Assembly: GCA_035944555.1 (NCBI GenBank)
Contig: DASZAY010000026.1
Coordinates: 62,001 to 126,000 of the forward strand
Origin: CADCWK01 sp035944555
GTDB lineage: Bacteria; Chloroflexota; Chloroflexia; Thermomicrobiales; UBA6265
Length of the DNA stretch: 64,000 nucleotides
Reading direction: 5' to 3'
Shown: piece by piece, positions 1 to 7,685 of the stretch
Layout of the letters: each line of letters starts with the position of its first letter
Position numbering within the stretch: the stretch's first letter is position 1
Notes under the pieces: model-generated
Databases searched by the model: none
Told to the model about the DNA's origin: nothing
The model's input: the letters and a program-made list of their open reading frames with translations, nothing else
Made by a program: the position numbers and the translations under genes

Positions 1-320
1 CCCGGGCCCTCGTCCAGGAGGGAGATGTCCTGCTGCTGGACGAGCCGTTCACCGGGGTCGATGTCCCGACGCAGGATGTCCTGCTCGCCGTCCTCGCCGG
101 ACAATGCCAGACCGGGCGAACTGTGATCTACGCTACCCACGATCTTGGGCAGGCGCGGCAGGCCGCGACCCGGATGCTCCTGGTCAATGGCAGCGTAATC
201 GCTGACGGCGATCCCCGGAGCGTTCTCACCGCCGAGGCGCTGCGGTCCACGTTCGGTGGCCAGGCGCTGATCATCGGTGCCGACGAGCTCGCACCCTCAG
301 TCACCGGAGGGGCGCAATGA
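1..320 (+). CDS. Metal-ion ABC transporter ATP-binding protein (5' end outside window)
   Basis: The reading frame is open from the left edge, and about 105 C-terminal residues are visible. They include the Walker B and D-loop segment LLLDEPFTGVD and the H-loop ATHD, so this is the second half of an ABC ATPase. The Walker A and signature motifs lie upstream. The TGA stop overlaps the ATG of the next gene (ATGA at 317-320), so the two are translationally coupled. The partner is an ABC-3 type permease, which points to a Zn/Mn/Fe importer of the ZnuC/MntB type. The actual metal cannot be read from this part. Confidence 0.9.
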   Translation, partial: RALVQEGDVLLLDEPFTGVDVPTQDVLLAVLAGQCQTGRTVIYATHDLGQARQAATRMLLVNGSVIADGDPRSVLTAEALRSTFGGQALIIGADELAPSVTGGAQ

Positions 321-1273
321 TTGATCTGGCCGACGTGTCCCGCTGGCTGCTGGATCCGCTTGAACGCACCTTCATGCAGCACGCCTTTCTGGCCATCATC
401 ATGGTCGGCGTGATCTGCGGCGCGACCGGCGCGTTCGTCACGCTGCGTGGGCTGGCCTTCATGGGCGACGCGCTGTCCCACGCGATCTTCCCCGGCGTCG
501 CGATCGCGTTCGTGACTGGCGGCAACTTCCTGGTCGGCGCCCTCGTCGCGGCGGTGATCGTCTCGATCGGGATCGGCACGATCAGTCAGGGCGGCCGGAT
601 CTCCCACGACACCTCGATCGGCGTGATCTTCGCCGGCGCCTTCGCGCTCGGTATCGCGATCATCTCCGTCCAGCAGAGCTACGCCCGCGACCTGAACTCG
701 TTCCTGTTCGGCACGATCCTCGGGGTCACCCGCGACGACCTGGCGCTGACGGCGACGGTCGGCGGGCTGGTCCTGCTGGCGCTGCTGCTGTTCCGGCGGG
801 AGCTGACGGCCGTCGCCTTCGATCGCACCTTCGCCGCCTCCCGCGGGTTGCGGCTCTGGCGCTGGGACCAGTTGTTCCTGCTCCTGCTGGCGCTCTCGAT
901 CGTGATCAGCATCCAGACAGTCGGCAACATCCTGGTGCTGGCGATGCTGGTCACGCCCCCGGCGACGGCCCGGCTGCTGACGGACCGGCTGACGACGATG
1001 GTCGTGCTGTCATCCGTGATCGGCGCGCTCTGCGGGGTCGTCGGGTTGTACCTGTCGTACTGGCAGAACATCCCGTCCGGCGCGTGCGTGGTGCTGGTCG
1101 CGACGGCCGTCTTCCTCGTCGTCTTCCTGCTCGGGCCCCGGGCCGGTCTCCTGACCGTCTGGCTGCGGCACCGACTGCACCATGGCCACCCGGAGCGCGA
1201 CGCCGGCATGACCCGCCCGGCGATCGCGACCTCGACCACCGACCCGCTGGCCGGGGACACCGACCAGCCATAA
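317..1273 (+). CDS. Metal-ion ABC transporter permease (ABC-3/ZnuB family)
   Basis: A 318-residue polytopic membrane protein with the usual ABC-3 length and hydrophobic profile. It is the channel subunit of the importer whose ATPase ends at 320. Conserved-looking segments include GALVTLRG-like FVTLRGLAFMGDALSHAIFP near residues 35-55 and a GVIFAGAFALG stretch around residue 105. The hydrophilic C-terminal tail contains RHRLHHGHPERD, a His cluster that could bind metal. No substrate-binding protein gene follows, so that subunit is either upstream of the window or elsewhere. The start is the overlapping ATG. Confidence 0.9.
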   Translation: MIDLADVSRWLLDPLERTFMQHAFLAIIMVGVICGATGAFVTLRGLAFMGDALSHAIFPGVAIAFVTGGNFLVGALVAAVIVSIGIGTISQGGRISHDTSIGVIFAGAFALGIAIISVQQSYARDLNSFLFGTILGVTRDDLALTATVGGLVLLALLLFRRELTAVAFDRTFAASRGLRLWRWDQLFLLLLALSIVISIQTVGNILVLAMLVTPPATARLLTDRLTTMVVLSSVIGALCGVVGLYLSYWQNIPSGACVVLVATAVFLVVFLLGPRAGLLTVWLRHRLHHGHPERDAGMTRPAIATSTTDPLAGDTDQP

Positions 1274-1712
1274 GCATCCGCCTCCCCAGTCGGAGCAGAC
1301 CTCATCTGGAACAGACGCCTTCCGGGGTGGCCCTAACCGGAGCATCCCTTCCCGGAACAGACCCCTCCCCCAGCCCCTCCCCTGCTCCGGGTTGTCGCGG
1401 TGGTTGCCACCATGGCTTTAACGTCACCCGGCCAGGAGAGGGGGACTACCACATTACCGACCTGTCCGGGATGCATCCGGAGCGCACCCGCCCATTCGAC
1501 ATCGCCGTCATTGCCGTAGTGGCGACCACAAGGGATCGCCCCTACGGACGTCCCGCCACGGACATCTCCACCACGGTCGCCCCCGCCACGATCGTCGCAT
1601 GCCCCTGCTACCCTACCTCCCGTTTACTCGTATCCGAGGACCGCGCCAGATGGCCGGTCGGATTGGCCGTCCGGAGCCCGGGCGGCCGCCCACGCGGAGG
1701 ACCGGCAGACCG
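1274..1712. other. Intergenic region, no gene recognised
   Basis: No convincing coding frame is present. Three short direct copies of GGARCAGAC lie at 1292-1300, 1308-1316 and 1354-1362, and a small GGTGG-TTG-CCACC hairpin lies at 1399-1411. None has a function I can name. A ribosome-binding GGAGG at 1696-1700 belongs to the next gene. The promoter of that gene is probably here but I could not place it. Confidence 0.4.
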
Positions 1713-3377
1713 ATGGCCGAGACGACCCAGACGACGTTCGATGTCCTGATCCGCGGCGGTCGGATCGTCGACGGGACCGGCAACCCGTGGTTCTACGGCG
1801 ACCTGGCACTGCGGGGCGAGGAGATCGCCGCCATCGCCCCGCCGGGCACCATCGATCCGGCGTCCGCCGCCGATGTCGTCGACGCCTCCGGGCACGTCGT
1901 CAGTCCTGGCTTCGTCGATATCCAGTCCCACTCGCTCGTTCCACTGCTGACCGACGGGCGGGCGCTGAGCAAGATCACCCAGGGCGTCACGACCGAGATC
2001 ATGGGCGAGAGTTGGACTCCGAGCCCGTTCGGGGGCCGGATCAGCGAGCCGTTCGACCCGGCGCTCAAGCGGCGCATGGGCGAGGACGCATGGGCCGAGT
2101 GGGACGCGCTGGGCCGGACCTGGGAGCGATTCGGCGACTGGCTGGCCGAACTGGAGCGACGCGGCACGTCCCCGAACGTCGGCTCGTTCATCGGCGGCGG
2201 CACCCTGCGGGAGTACGCCTGCGGCATGGACATGCGCGAGGCGACGGAAGACGAGCTGCAGACGATGCGCGACGTCATGGCCGAGGCCATGAAGGACGGC
2301 GCGTTCGGCGTTGCCACGGCGCTGATCTACCCGCCCAGCGCCTACGCTGACTTCGATGAGCTGGTCGAGGTGATGAAAGTTGTCGCCGAGCATCACGGCG
2401 TCCACATCACTCACGTCCGGTCTGAGGGCAATCAGCTGCTGGAGGGGATCGACGAGGCCATCGCCATCGCCCGCGAGACCGGCGCCGCAACCGAGATCTA
2501 CCATCTCAAGGCGGCCGGCAAGGGCAACTGGCACAAGATGCCGCAGGTCATCGCCATGATCGATCGTGCCCGGGCGGACGGCATCGACGTCACCGTCGAC
2601 ATGTACCCCTACGAGGCGGCCGGAACAGGACTCGCGTCCTGCCTCCCCTACTGGGCCAGCGAGGGCAACCGCCTGTTCGAGTTCCTCGCCGACCCGGCAG
2701 CCCGTGCTCGGATGCGGGAAGAGATGATCGACGAGAACGCCGGCTGGGAGAACCTCGGGCTGGCCGCCGGACCGGAAGGGCTCATGGTCGCGGGCATCTC
2801 CAACCCGGAGATCACGAAGTACCGCGGCCGGTTCATCGCCGACATCGCCGCCGAGCGCGGGCAGGACTGGCGCGACACCGTGATGGACCTGCTCTCGATC
2901 GAAGGCGCCAACATCGCGACGATCTACTTCCTGATGAACGAGGACAACGTCCGGCTCCAGCTCCGGCAGCCCTGGATCAAGGTGTCCACTGACGCCGGAG
3001 GGATCGACCCGGCGCAGGCCGCCGTGTATGGCCCCATCCACCCGCGCGCCTACGGGACCTACACCCGCGTGCTGGCGAAGTACGTCCGGGAGGAAGGAAT
3101 CATCACGCTGGAGGACGCGGTCCGGAAGATGAGCTCGTCAGTCTGCGACCGGCTGGGCCTGCGCGACCGTGGCCTGCTCCGGGAGGGACTGAAGGCTGAC
3201 GTCATCGTCTTTGACCCCGCCACGGTCCAGGACCACTCCACGTGGACCGACCCGCACCAGCTCTCGACCGGTATCCGTGACGTCTGGGTGAACGGCGGCC
3301 GGGTCCTGCGCGACGGCGAGCACACCGGCGCCACGCCGGGACAATGGGTCAAGGGGCCGGGCTACGCCGGAGCGTAG
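1713..3377 (+). CDS. Amidohydrolase of the N-acyl-D-amino-acid deacylase family
   Basis: A 554-residue protein from ATG 1713, chosen because GGAGG lies 12 bases upstream and the N-terminus then begins with the usual beta-sandwich segment FDVLIRGGRIVDGTGNP. Family landmarks are VVSPGFVDIQSHS (residues 62-74), KITQGVTTEIMGES, ITHVRSEG, EIYHLKAAGKGNW, TVDMYPYEAAGTGL and STDAGG. Enzymes of this group hydrolyse N-acyl-D-amino acids or related N-acyl/dipeptide substrates in the cytoplasm. The metal-site HxH of canonical D-aminoacylases is Q-S-H here, and the NCG cysteine position reads GES, so the substrate and metal use may differ. It stands alone, convergent with the J-domain gene. Confidence 0.85.
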   Translation: MAETTQTTFDVLIRGGRIVDGTGNPWFYGDLALRGEEIAAIAPPGTIDPASAADVVDASGHVVSPGFVDIQSHSLVPLLTDGRALSKITQGVTTEIMGESWTPSPFGGRISEPFDPALKRRMGEDAWAEWDALGRTWERFGDWLAELERRGTSPNVGSFIGGGTLREYACGMDMREATEDELQTMRDVMAEAMKDGAFGVATALIYPPSAYADFDELVEVMKVVAEHHGVHITHVRSEGNQLLEGIDEAIAIARETGAATEIYHLKAAGKGNWHKMPQVIAMIDRARADGIDVTVDMYPYEAAGTGLASCLPYWASEGNRLFEFLADPAARARMREEMIDENAGWENLGLAAGPEGLMVAGISNPEITKYRGRFIADIAAERGQDWRDTVMDLLSIEGANIATIYFLMNEDNVRLQLRQPWIKVSTDAGGIDPAQAAVYGPIHPRAYGTYTRVLAKYVREEGIITLEDAVRKMSSSVCDRLGLRDRGLLREGLKADVIVFDPATVQDHSTWTDPHQLSTGIRDVWVNGGRVLRDGEHTGATPGQWVKGPGYAGA

Positions 3378-3382
3378 TGCCG

Positions 3383-3402
3383 GGGAGGGAGCCGCACCTC
3401 CC
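3383..3402. terminator. Short bidirectional hairpin between convergent genes
   Basis: GGGAGG (3383-3388) pairs with CCTCCC (3397-3402) across an 8-base loop. It lies between the stops of the deacylase (plus) and the J-domain protein (minus). The stem is short and has no T-run, so it is a weak call. Confidence 0.4.
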
Positions 3403-3409
3403 TCCTCAC

Positions 3410-3895
3410 TCAGAATGCCGCCCGCAGGATCGCCGCGAAGATCGCCGCCGCGATGACGACCACGACGATCCCCAGCACGAAGGCGCCGAACGCGTAGCCG
3501 AGATGGGCATAGGCCGCGTGCTCGGCCCGGCGCATCTCGCGCTCCTCGGACTCCGTCAGCGGGCGGCGGTACGGCTGCGTCGCTTCACGCTTCGCCTGTG
3601 AGACCACATCAGGAGAGAAGCCGGCGTTGACGTAGCGCCCCATCACCCCGTCGTCAGTGGCCCGCTGGCGGCGCGTCTGGTCGTAGCGGCGGCGCTGCTC
3701 CGGCCGGGACAGGGTGGCGTAGGCGGCGTTGATCCGGCGCGCGTCGGCTTCGGCGGTGGCTCGGTCGTTCTCCGCGTGGCGGTCCGGGTGGCTGCGCTTC
3801 ATCGCCCGGCGATAGGCACGGGTGATCTCGATCGGCGTGGCGTCCGGCCGCACGTCGAGGGTCTCGTAATGATCCGGCAGCTCCCCCACGGTCAT
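3410..3895 (-). CDS. J-domain (DnaJ-like) protein with C-terminal membrane anchor
   Basis: A 161-residue protein. Residues 8-70 form a J domain: HYETLDVRPDATPIEITRAYR, then HPD in KRSHPDRHAE, then INAAYATLSRPEQRRRYD. The HPD tripeptide stimulates Hsp70 ATPase activity. Residues about 130-158 are strongly hydrophobic (GAFVLGIVVVVIAAAIFAAIL), so the J domain is probably tethered to the inner face of the membrane. There is no G/F region or zinc domain, so this is a class III co-chaperone. Its ATG overlaps the 3' end of the upstream GNAT gene by 4 bases, implying co-translation. Confidence 0.85.
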   Translation of the reverse strand: MTVGELPDHYETLDVRPDATPIEITRAYRRAMKRSHPDRHAENDRATAEADARRINAAYATLSRPEQRRRYDQTRRQRATDDGVMGRYVNAGFSPDVVSQAKREATQPYRRPLTESEEREMRRAEHAAYAHLGYAFGAFVLGIVVVVIAAAIFAAILRAAF

Positions 3896-4503
3896 GAGCC
3901 GTCGTCCGAGACGGCAGACGACGGAGTCCGCGATGCCTGCCGTTCACGCCAGGCGTCGCGGGCCGCCAGCCACTCCTCGCGTAGCACGTCAAAGATCAGA
4001 TGGTCGACGTAGCGTCCGTCCTTCGTCCCCGTCCAGTACTTCCGCCCGGCTGGCCGGAACCCCTGCTTCATCAGGGCAGCGACCGAGCGGGTGTTGGTCG
4101 TCCGGACCCACGAGTTCAGGACGTGGAGCCGCAGGTGGTCGAAGGCGTACTCCATGAGCAGCATCTTGGCCTCAGTGCCGTACCCCAGGCTGCGGTCGTC
4201 CTCGAACAGGATGTACGACGCCGTCTCCGCCGACCGGTTGATCCAGTCCAGCTCCAGCAGCGCGACCGATCCCAGGACCCGATCATCCTTGACCAGCGCG
4301 ACCGTGAGTTCGATCCTGTCCGGCGGCCCGGCGGGCGGTTGTCCGGACAGCGCGTGTTCCCAGACCAGAGGGCTGACCGGGATTCGCCCGGTCTTCATCA
4401 GCTGGGTACGCTCCTCGACCGTCGCCCGCGCGAAGACCCCGGCATCAGCCAGATCCATCGGCCGGAGATAGACCCGATTCCCTACCATGACCGGGTTATG
4501 CAT
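3892..4503 (-). CDS. GNAT-family N-acetyltransferase (RimJ/RimL-like)
   Basis: A 203-residue protein starting at ATG 4503 (MHNPVMVGNRVYLRPM), with a GGGGGA ribosome site about 10 bases upstream. The acetyl-CoA fold is visible: VYLRPMDLADAG at the start, ALLELDWINRSAETASY (beta strand preceding the P-loop), SLGYGTEAKMLLMEYAFDHL (pyrophosphate-binding loop and helix), then LHVLNSWVRTTNTRSVAALMKQGF, typical of the RimJ/RimL subgroup. Proteins of this type acetylate N-terminal or small-molecule amines; the substrate is unknown. It overlaps the upstream GNAT gene by 8 bases. Confidence 0.85.
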   Translation of the reverse strand: MHNPVMVGNRVYLRPMDLADAGVFARATVEERTQLMKTGRIPVSPLVWEHALSGQPPAGPPDRIELTVALVKDDRVLGSVALLELDWINRSAETASYILFEDDRSLGYGTEAKMLLMEYAFDHLRLHVLNSWVRTTNTRSVAALMKQGFRPAGRKYWTGTKDGRYVDHLIFDVLREEWLAARDAWRERQASRTPSSAVSDDGS

Positions 4504-5089
4504 CGTCGCCGTCCCCCGGCATGGCGCCGGCGCCAGGTGGCAACGTCGATCGATCGACGGCGGGCGCGTCCGGGTTGAGCGCCTGATACCAGAGCAGGTC
4601 CACCCGTCCCGCCGGCCGGGCGACATGCTGGCGCAAGCGCGTCGTCGGGATCATCCCGCACCGCTCGGCCGCCGCCATCGACTGTGGTCGGTCCGCGGCG
4701 ACCGGGACCGTCACCGCCATCAGCTCCAGTTCTCCTGTTGCCCAGGGGACGACCAGTCCGAGCGCCGCCGCGGCAACCCTGTCCTGCTCCTCATCACCGA
4801 GAGCCTGGAAGACATGGATCGTAACGTCCGACGCCCGGCCCCGCAGCCGCGAGAGCCGGACGCTCCCGACGACCTGTTCTCTACCCACCGCACCATGATC
4901 AACGATCGCGAGGATCGTCCCGGGCGGGTCGTCCCAGGGCGACCACCGGTGCTGCTCCTCCAGCCAGCGCGCGGCTGCCGCCGGCCCGACCGGATAGGGG
5001 CCGGGGAACCAGCGCGAGGAGTCGGCCGCGTCGGACGCCAGCAGCGGTCGGAGGTGATAGCGGTCGGATGTCAGCCAGGCGGGACGCAC
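4496..5089 (-). CDS. GNAT-like acetyltransferase, divergent
   Basis: A 197-residue protein. The N-terminus (YHLRPLLASDAADSSRWFPG) and the sequence VVGSVRLSRLRGRASDVTIHVF look like a RimJ/RimL GNAT domain. The late segment MAVTVPVAADRPQSMAAAERCGMIPTTRL corresponds to the helix that packs against acetyl-CoA in the downstream protein. The central pyrophosphate-binding loop (normally GxGxG/A) is not obvious, so activity is uncertain. It is transcribed with and overlaps the next GNAT gene, suggesting an old tandem duplication. Confidence 0.7.
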   Translation of the reverse strand: MRPAWLTSDRYHLRPLLASDAADSSRWFPGPYPVGPAAAARWLEEQHRWSPWDDPPGTILAIVDHGAVGREQVVGSVRLSRLRGRASDVTIHVFQALGDEEQDRVAAAALGLVVPWATGELELMAVTVPVAADRPQSMAAAERCGMIPTTRLRQHVARPAGRVDLLWYQALNPDAPAVDRSTLPPGAGAMPGDGDDA

Positions 5090-5163
5090 GGTGATACTCC
5101 GGACGACGGGTTGGTGCGATGGCGGTTCTGGGCCATCACGATGCCACAGGTCGACACAAACGA

Positions 5164-5197
5164 CGAGGGGGCGGGCCCAACCGGGTCCGCCCCCTCG
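5164..5197 (-). terminator. Strong hairpin terminator downstream of the cupredoxin gene
   Basis: CGAGGGGGCGG (5164-5174) pairs perfectly with CCGCCCCCTCG (5187-5197). It lies 23 bases past the stop of the minus-strand cupredoxin gene, and on that strand a short T-rich stretch (TCGTTTGTG) follows. Confidence 0.7.
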
Positions 5198-5219
5198 CCT
5201 GATCGGTTGGTGACGGTCC

Positions 5220-5723
5220 TTACTCGACGGTCAGGACACCGACCATACCGGCCTGGGCGTGGCCCGGGACCGGGCAGATGAAGTCGTAGGTGCCGGCCGG
5301 CAGGTTGACGGCCACGTGGTGCGGCGTGGTGTCGCCACCAGGGGCCTCAGGGGAGGCGAGATTCTGGTCCGGGATGGCCCAGTAGTGCGGCAGCTGGCCG
5401 TTGTTGACGACGGTCACCGTGACGTTGGTGTCAGCCGGGATGGTGAACTCGGCCGGCTCAAAGGCCAGGTCGACCATGGAGACGTTGTAGTCCTGGGCAG
5501 CGGCGGCGGGGTCCGGAGTGGCACCCGGGGTCGCGCCCGGCGTGGCGCCCGGCGTACCACCTGGGGTGGCCTCCGGCGAGGCAGCCGGGGTGGAGTCCTG
5601 GCGACCCGGGGCGGCGTAGGCCGCGGCGACGACGGCCGGGGTGGCGACCAGGGCCGCACCGGCGCCGATGATCTGGCGGCGGCTCAGGCTGGCGAAGCGG
5701 TTCTGCTCGGCGGGAGCGCTCAT
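5220..5723 (-). CDS. Secreted type I blue-copper protein (cupredoxin) with Tat signal
   Basis: A 167-residue protein from ATG 5723, with GGAGGAAC just upstream. Residues 13-40 are a twin-arginine signal (SRRQIIGAGAALVATPAVV). Residues about 44-72 are a repetitive A-T-P-G linker. Residues 77-167 form a plastocyanin/azurin-like domain ending ICPVPGHAQAGMVGVLTVE. The copper ligands are visible as His113, Cys150, His155 and Met160. It is probably an extracytoplasmic electron carrier, exported folded. No redox partner is adjacent, so its pathway is unknown. The region 5880-5945 upstream is AT-rich and may hold the promoter. Confidence 0.88.
   Translation of the reverse strand: MSAPAEQNRFASLSRRQIIGAGAALVATPAVVAAAYAAPGRQDSTPAASPEATPGGTPGATPGATPGATPDPAAAAQDYNVSMVDLAFEPAEFTIPADTNVTVTVVNNGQLPHYWAIPDQNLASPEAPGGDTTPHHVAVNLPAGTYDFICPVPGHAQAGMVGVLTVE
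5515..5580 (-). repeat. Short tandem repeat coding the ATPG linker of the cupredoxin
   Basis: Imperfect 12-base units encode G-A-T-P repeats (GGTPGATPGATPGATP, residues 55-70). Copy number could vary by slippage. It is part of a coding region, not a separate element. Confidence 0.7.
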
Positions 5724-6010
5724 CGTGGTGTTCCTCCAAGAGGCCCTCTCGGGCCCTGCTGCTCTGACGTAGCGACTCGGTTCTGTCGCGGAGCTACCGA
5801 ACGGTGGCCCTGATCGGGGTCGTTCCTGTATCACCGGCAACAGTCGCGACAACGCGCAAGGTCGTTGCCATGAGACTTTCCCCATCCTACCGCAATCTTG
5901 CCTTGAACGATAGTCCATACAACAAATTGATCATCATCGTGGGTGATTAGCCACCCTACCTGCGGTTTGGCGCGCAGATACCGGTGCTCACCCCGGGTTC
6001 CTGCGCCGCC

Positions 6011-7339
6011 TCATCGGGCGGAGGATGACGTCGTACCGGTCGCGACCACGGGTGGGAGGTTCGGTCCTGCGAGGTGACCGGCCTGCCCGGCCTGGTCCAT
6101 CGTCCGGATGAGCGGATCGACCGCCGTCCAGAGGGTCGCAACGGCCATGACCAGCCCGGCGGCGAGGAACGCAGGCCGGGGCCCGACCCCCTCGGCCAGC
6201 ACGCCGGCCACGAGCACGCCCGCAGGTGCCGCCAGGAGCGCGGCGGCGTAGACCGCGCCCATCACCCGGCCGAGCATCGCTTCCGGGACCCGCTCCTGGA
6301 CCACCGTCATCACGATCGGGTTGATTGGCGCCGCGACCAGGCCAGCCAGGGCGGTGACCACGGCCACCACCTGCCAGGGCACACCTGACACGAAGGCTCC
6401 GCAGACCGCGATGAATGCGCCGACCCCGCCGACGAGAGCCCACGTCCGTCGTAACCCCTCTCCGCGCCAGCTGAACAAGGCGACGCCGATCAGACTGCCC
6501 ACGCCGAACGCGGCCATCATGACGCCCAGGACCCGGGCGTCGCCCACCTCTTCGTTCACGAAGACCGGCAGCAGGACCGCGAACATCGCCGACGTGACGA
6601 AGTTGACCAGGACGGCAATCGACATGATCCGCCGGATCAGCGGCACGCCCAGGACGAACTGCCACCCGGCCCTGACGTCTTCGAGGTAGGTGGTTGGTGC
6701 AATCGAGCCCGGCGCGTTCGACTCCTCCGCCCGGAGCGTCGGGACGACCAACGCCACGAGCAGCACGCTCACGAGGAATGCCCCGGCGTTGATCCAGAGG
6801 ACATTGGTGGCGCCGATCAGTCCAACCAGCGCTCCGCCGGCGAGCGGGCCGAGCAGGGTCGCCAGGCCGATGCCGCCCTGATCGATGCCGTTGGCCCGCG
6901 ACAGGGTGATCCCGGCCATCCGGGCGAGCGCCGGTCGCATGGCGGCCCGTGCCGTGGCGCCGGGAGCGTCGAACAGGGCACCGAGGAAGACCAGGGCCAG
7001 CAGCGCCGGCAGGTTCAATCCCATGGTCAGGTACAGCAGCGGGATCGCGGCGACCGTGACCATGCTGAGCAGGTCGCTGACGATGCTCATCCGGCGGAAA
7101 CCGAAGCGATCGACGGCCGCCGATCCAAGGGCCATCGCGATCAGGGTCGGGATCAGTCCGGCTGCCGCGACGATCCCGGTCTGGCCGGCCGAACCGGTCG
7201 TCTCGAGGACGAACCAGGGAATGGCGATCGCCGTGAGGCTGTTGCCGAAGGCCGAGATGAGCTGGGCCACCTGTATGCCGACGAACGGTGCCGTCCGGTG
7301 GCCACCATTTCGGTCGGGTCGGGCAACGGGAATGGTCAT
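6011..7339 (-). CDS. MFS transporter (EntS/MFS_3-like exporter)
   Basis: A 442-residue protein from ATG 7339 with GGAGAG upstream. About 12 hydrophobic segments are present, beginning FVGIQVAQLISAFGNSLTAIAIPWFVLE, the pattern of MFS exporters related to enterobactin and macrolide efflux proteins. The loop between TM2 and TM3 carries SAAVDRFGFRRMSIVSD, matching the MFS motif A region. The C-terminus is a variable 30-residue tail. The substrate is not evident. It is preceded on the same strand by a small 56-residue gene 61 bases upstream. Confidence 0.85.
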   Translation of the reverse strand: MTIPVARPDRNGGHRTAPFVGIQVAQLISAFGNSLTAIAIPWFVLETTGSAGQTGIVAAAGLIPTLIAMALGSAAVDRFGFRRMSIVSDLLSMVTVAAIPLLYLTMGLNLPALLALVFLGALFDAPGATARAAMRPALARMAGITLSRANGIDQGGIGLATLLGPLAGGALVGLIGATNVLWINAGAFLVSVLLVALVVPTLRAEESNAPGSIAPTTYLEDVRAGWQFVLGVPLIRRIMSIAVLVNFVTSAMFAVLLPVFVNEEVGDARVLGVMMAAFGVGSLIGVALFSWRGEGLRRTWALVGGVGAFIAVCGAFVSGVPWQVVAVVTALAGLVAAPINPIVMTVVQERVPEAMLGRVMGAVYAAALLAAPAGVLVAGVLAEGVGPRPAFLAAGLVMAVATLWTAVDPLIRTMDQAGQAGHLAGPNLPPVVATGTTSSSAR

Positions 7340-7400
7340 CTTGCTCTCCATGACCTGGCGGCAGGTGTCGCTCGTCATGACGCCTATCGCCCGGCAGGGG

Positions 7401-7571
7401 TTAGCCGACCAGCGCCAGGCCAAGGGAGACGATCCGGCGCCCGAGAGCACGGCGAACGCGCCCCGGTCGGGGGACCCGATTCCGGACGATGGTCCCCGGG
7501 CGCCACGCGGCGTGGAGGCTCTGGCGGCGGTCGGTGATCATCTCCGTCAGTTCGAGATCGGTGCGGTACAT
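7401..7571 (-). CDS. Small Arg-rich protein of unknown function (56 aa)
   Basis: A 56-codon frame starting at ATG 7571, directly after the very strong ribosome site GGGGAGGGGGAG, and ending in TAA at 7401. The peptide begins MYRTDLELTEMITDRRQSLH and is basic throughout the middle, ending in a short amphipathic helix (RRIVSLGLALVG). The acidic N-terminal helix followed by a basic stretch resembles small proteins found beside transporters and stress genes in high-GC Gram-positives. I recognise no named family. It may be co-transcribed with the MFS gene. Confidence 0.65.
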   Translation of the reverse strand: MYRTDLELTEMITDRRQSLHAAWRPGTIVRNRVPRPGRVRRALGRRIVSLGLALVG

Positions 7572-7685
7572 GGTCTCCCCCTCCCCATGGTGGCCATCGC
7601 CACCGGGCTAGTTAGTCGCTCGTTTGGCAGCTCAATCAGTGCTCAGGTGGTGTCGAAACAGGTCCCGTGGGCGATGGTTTGTGGG

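Noticed and set aside
1608..3041. Long minus-strand open frame opposite the deacylase
   Set aside because: High-GC shadow frame; no recognisable protein features, and the plus-strand gene is clearly real. Similar long shadows opposite lysX, aconitase and yvcK were rejected for the same reason.
5515..5580. CRISPR-like repeats
   Set aside because: These are in-frame tandem codons for an ATPG linker with no spacers.
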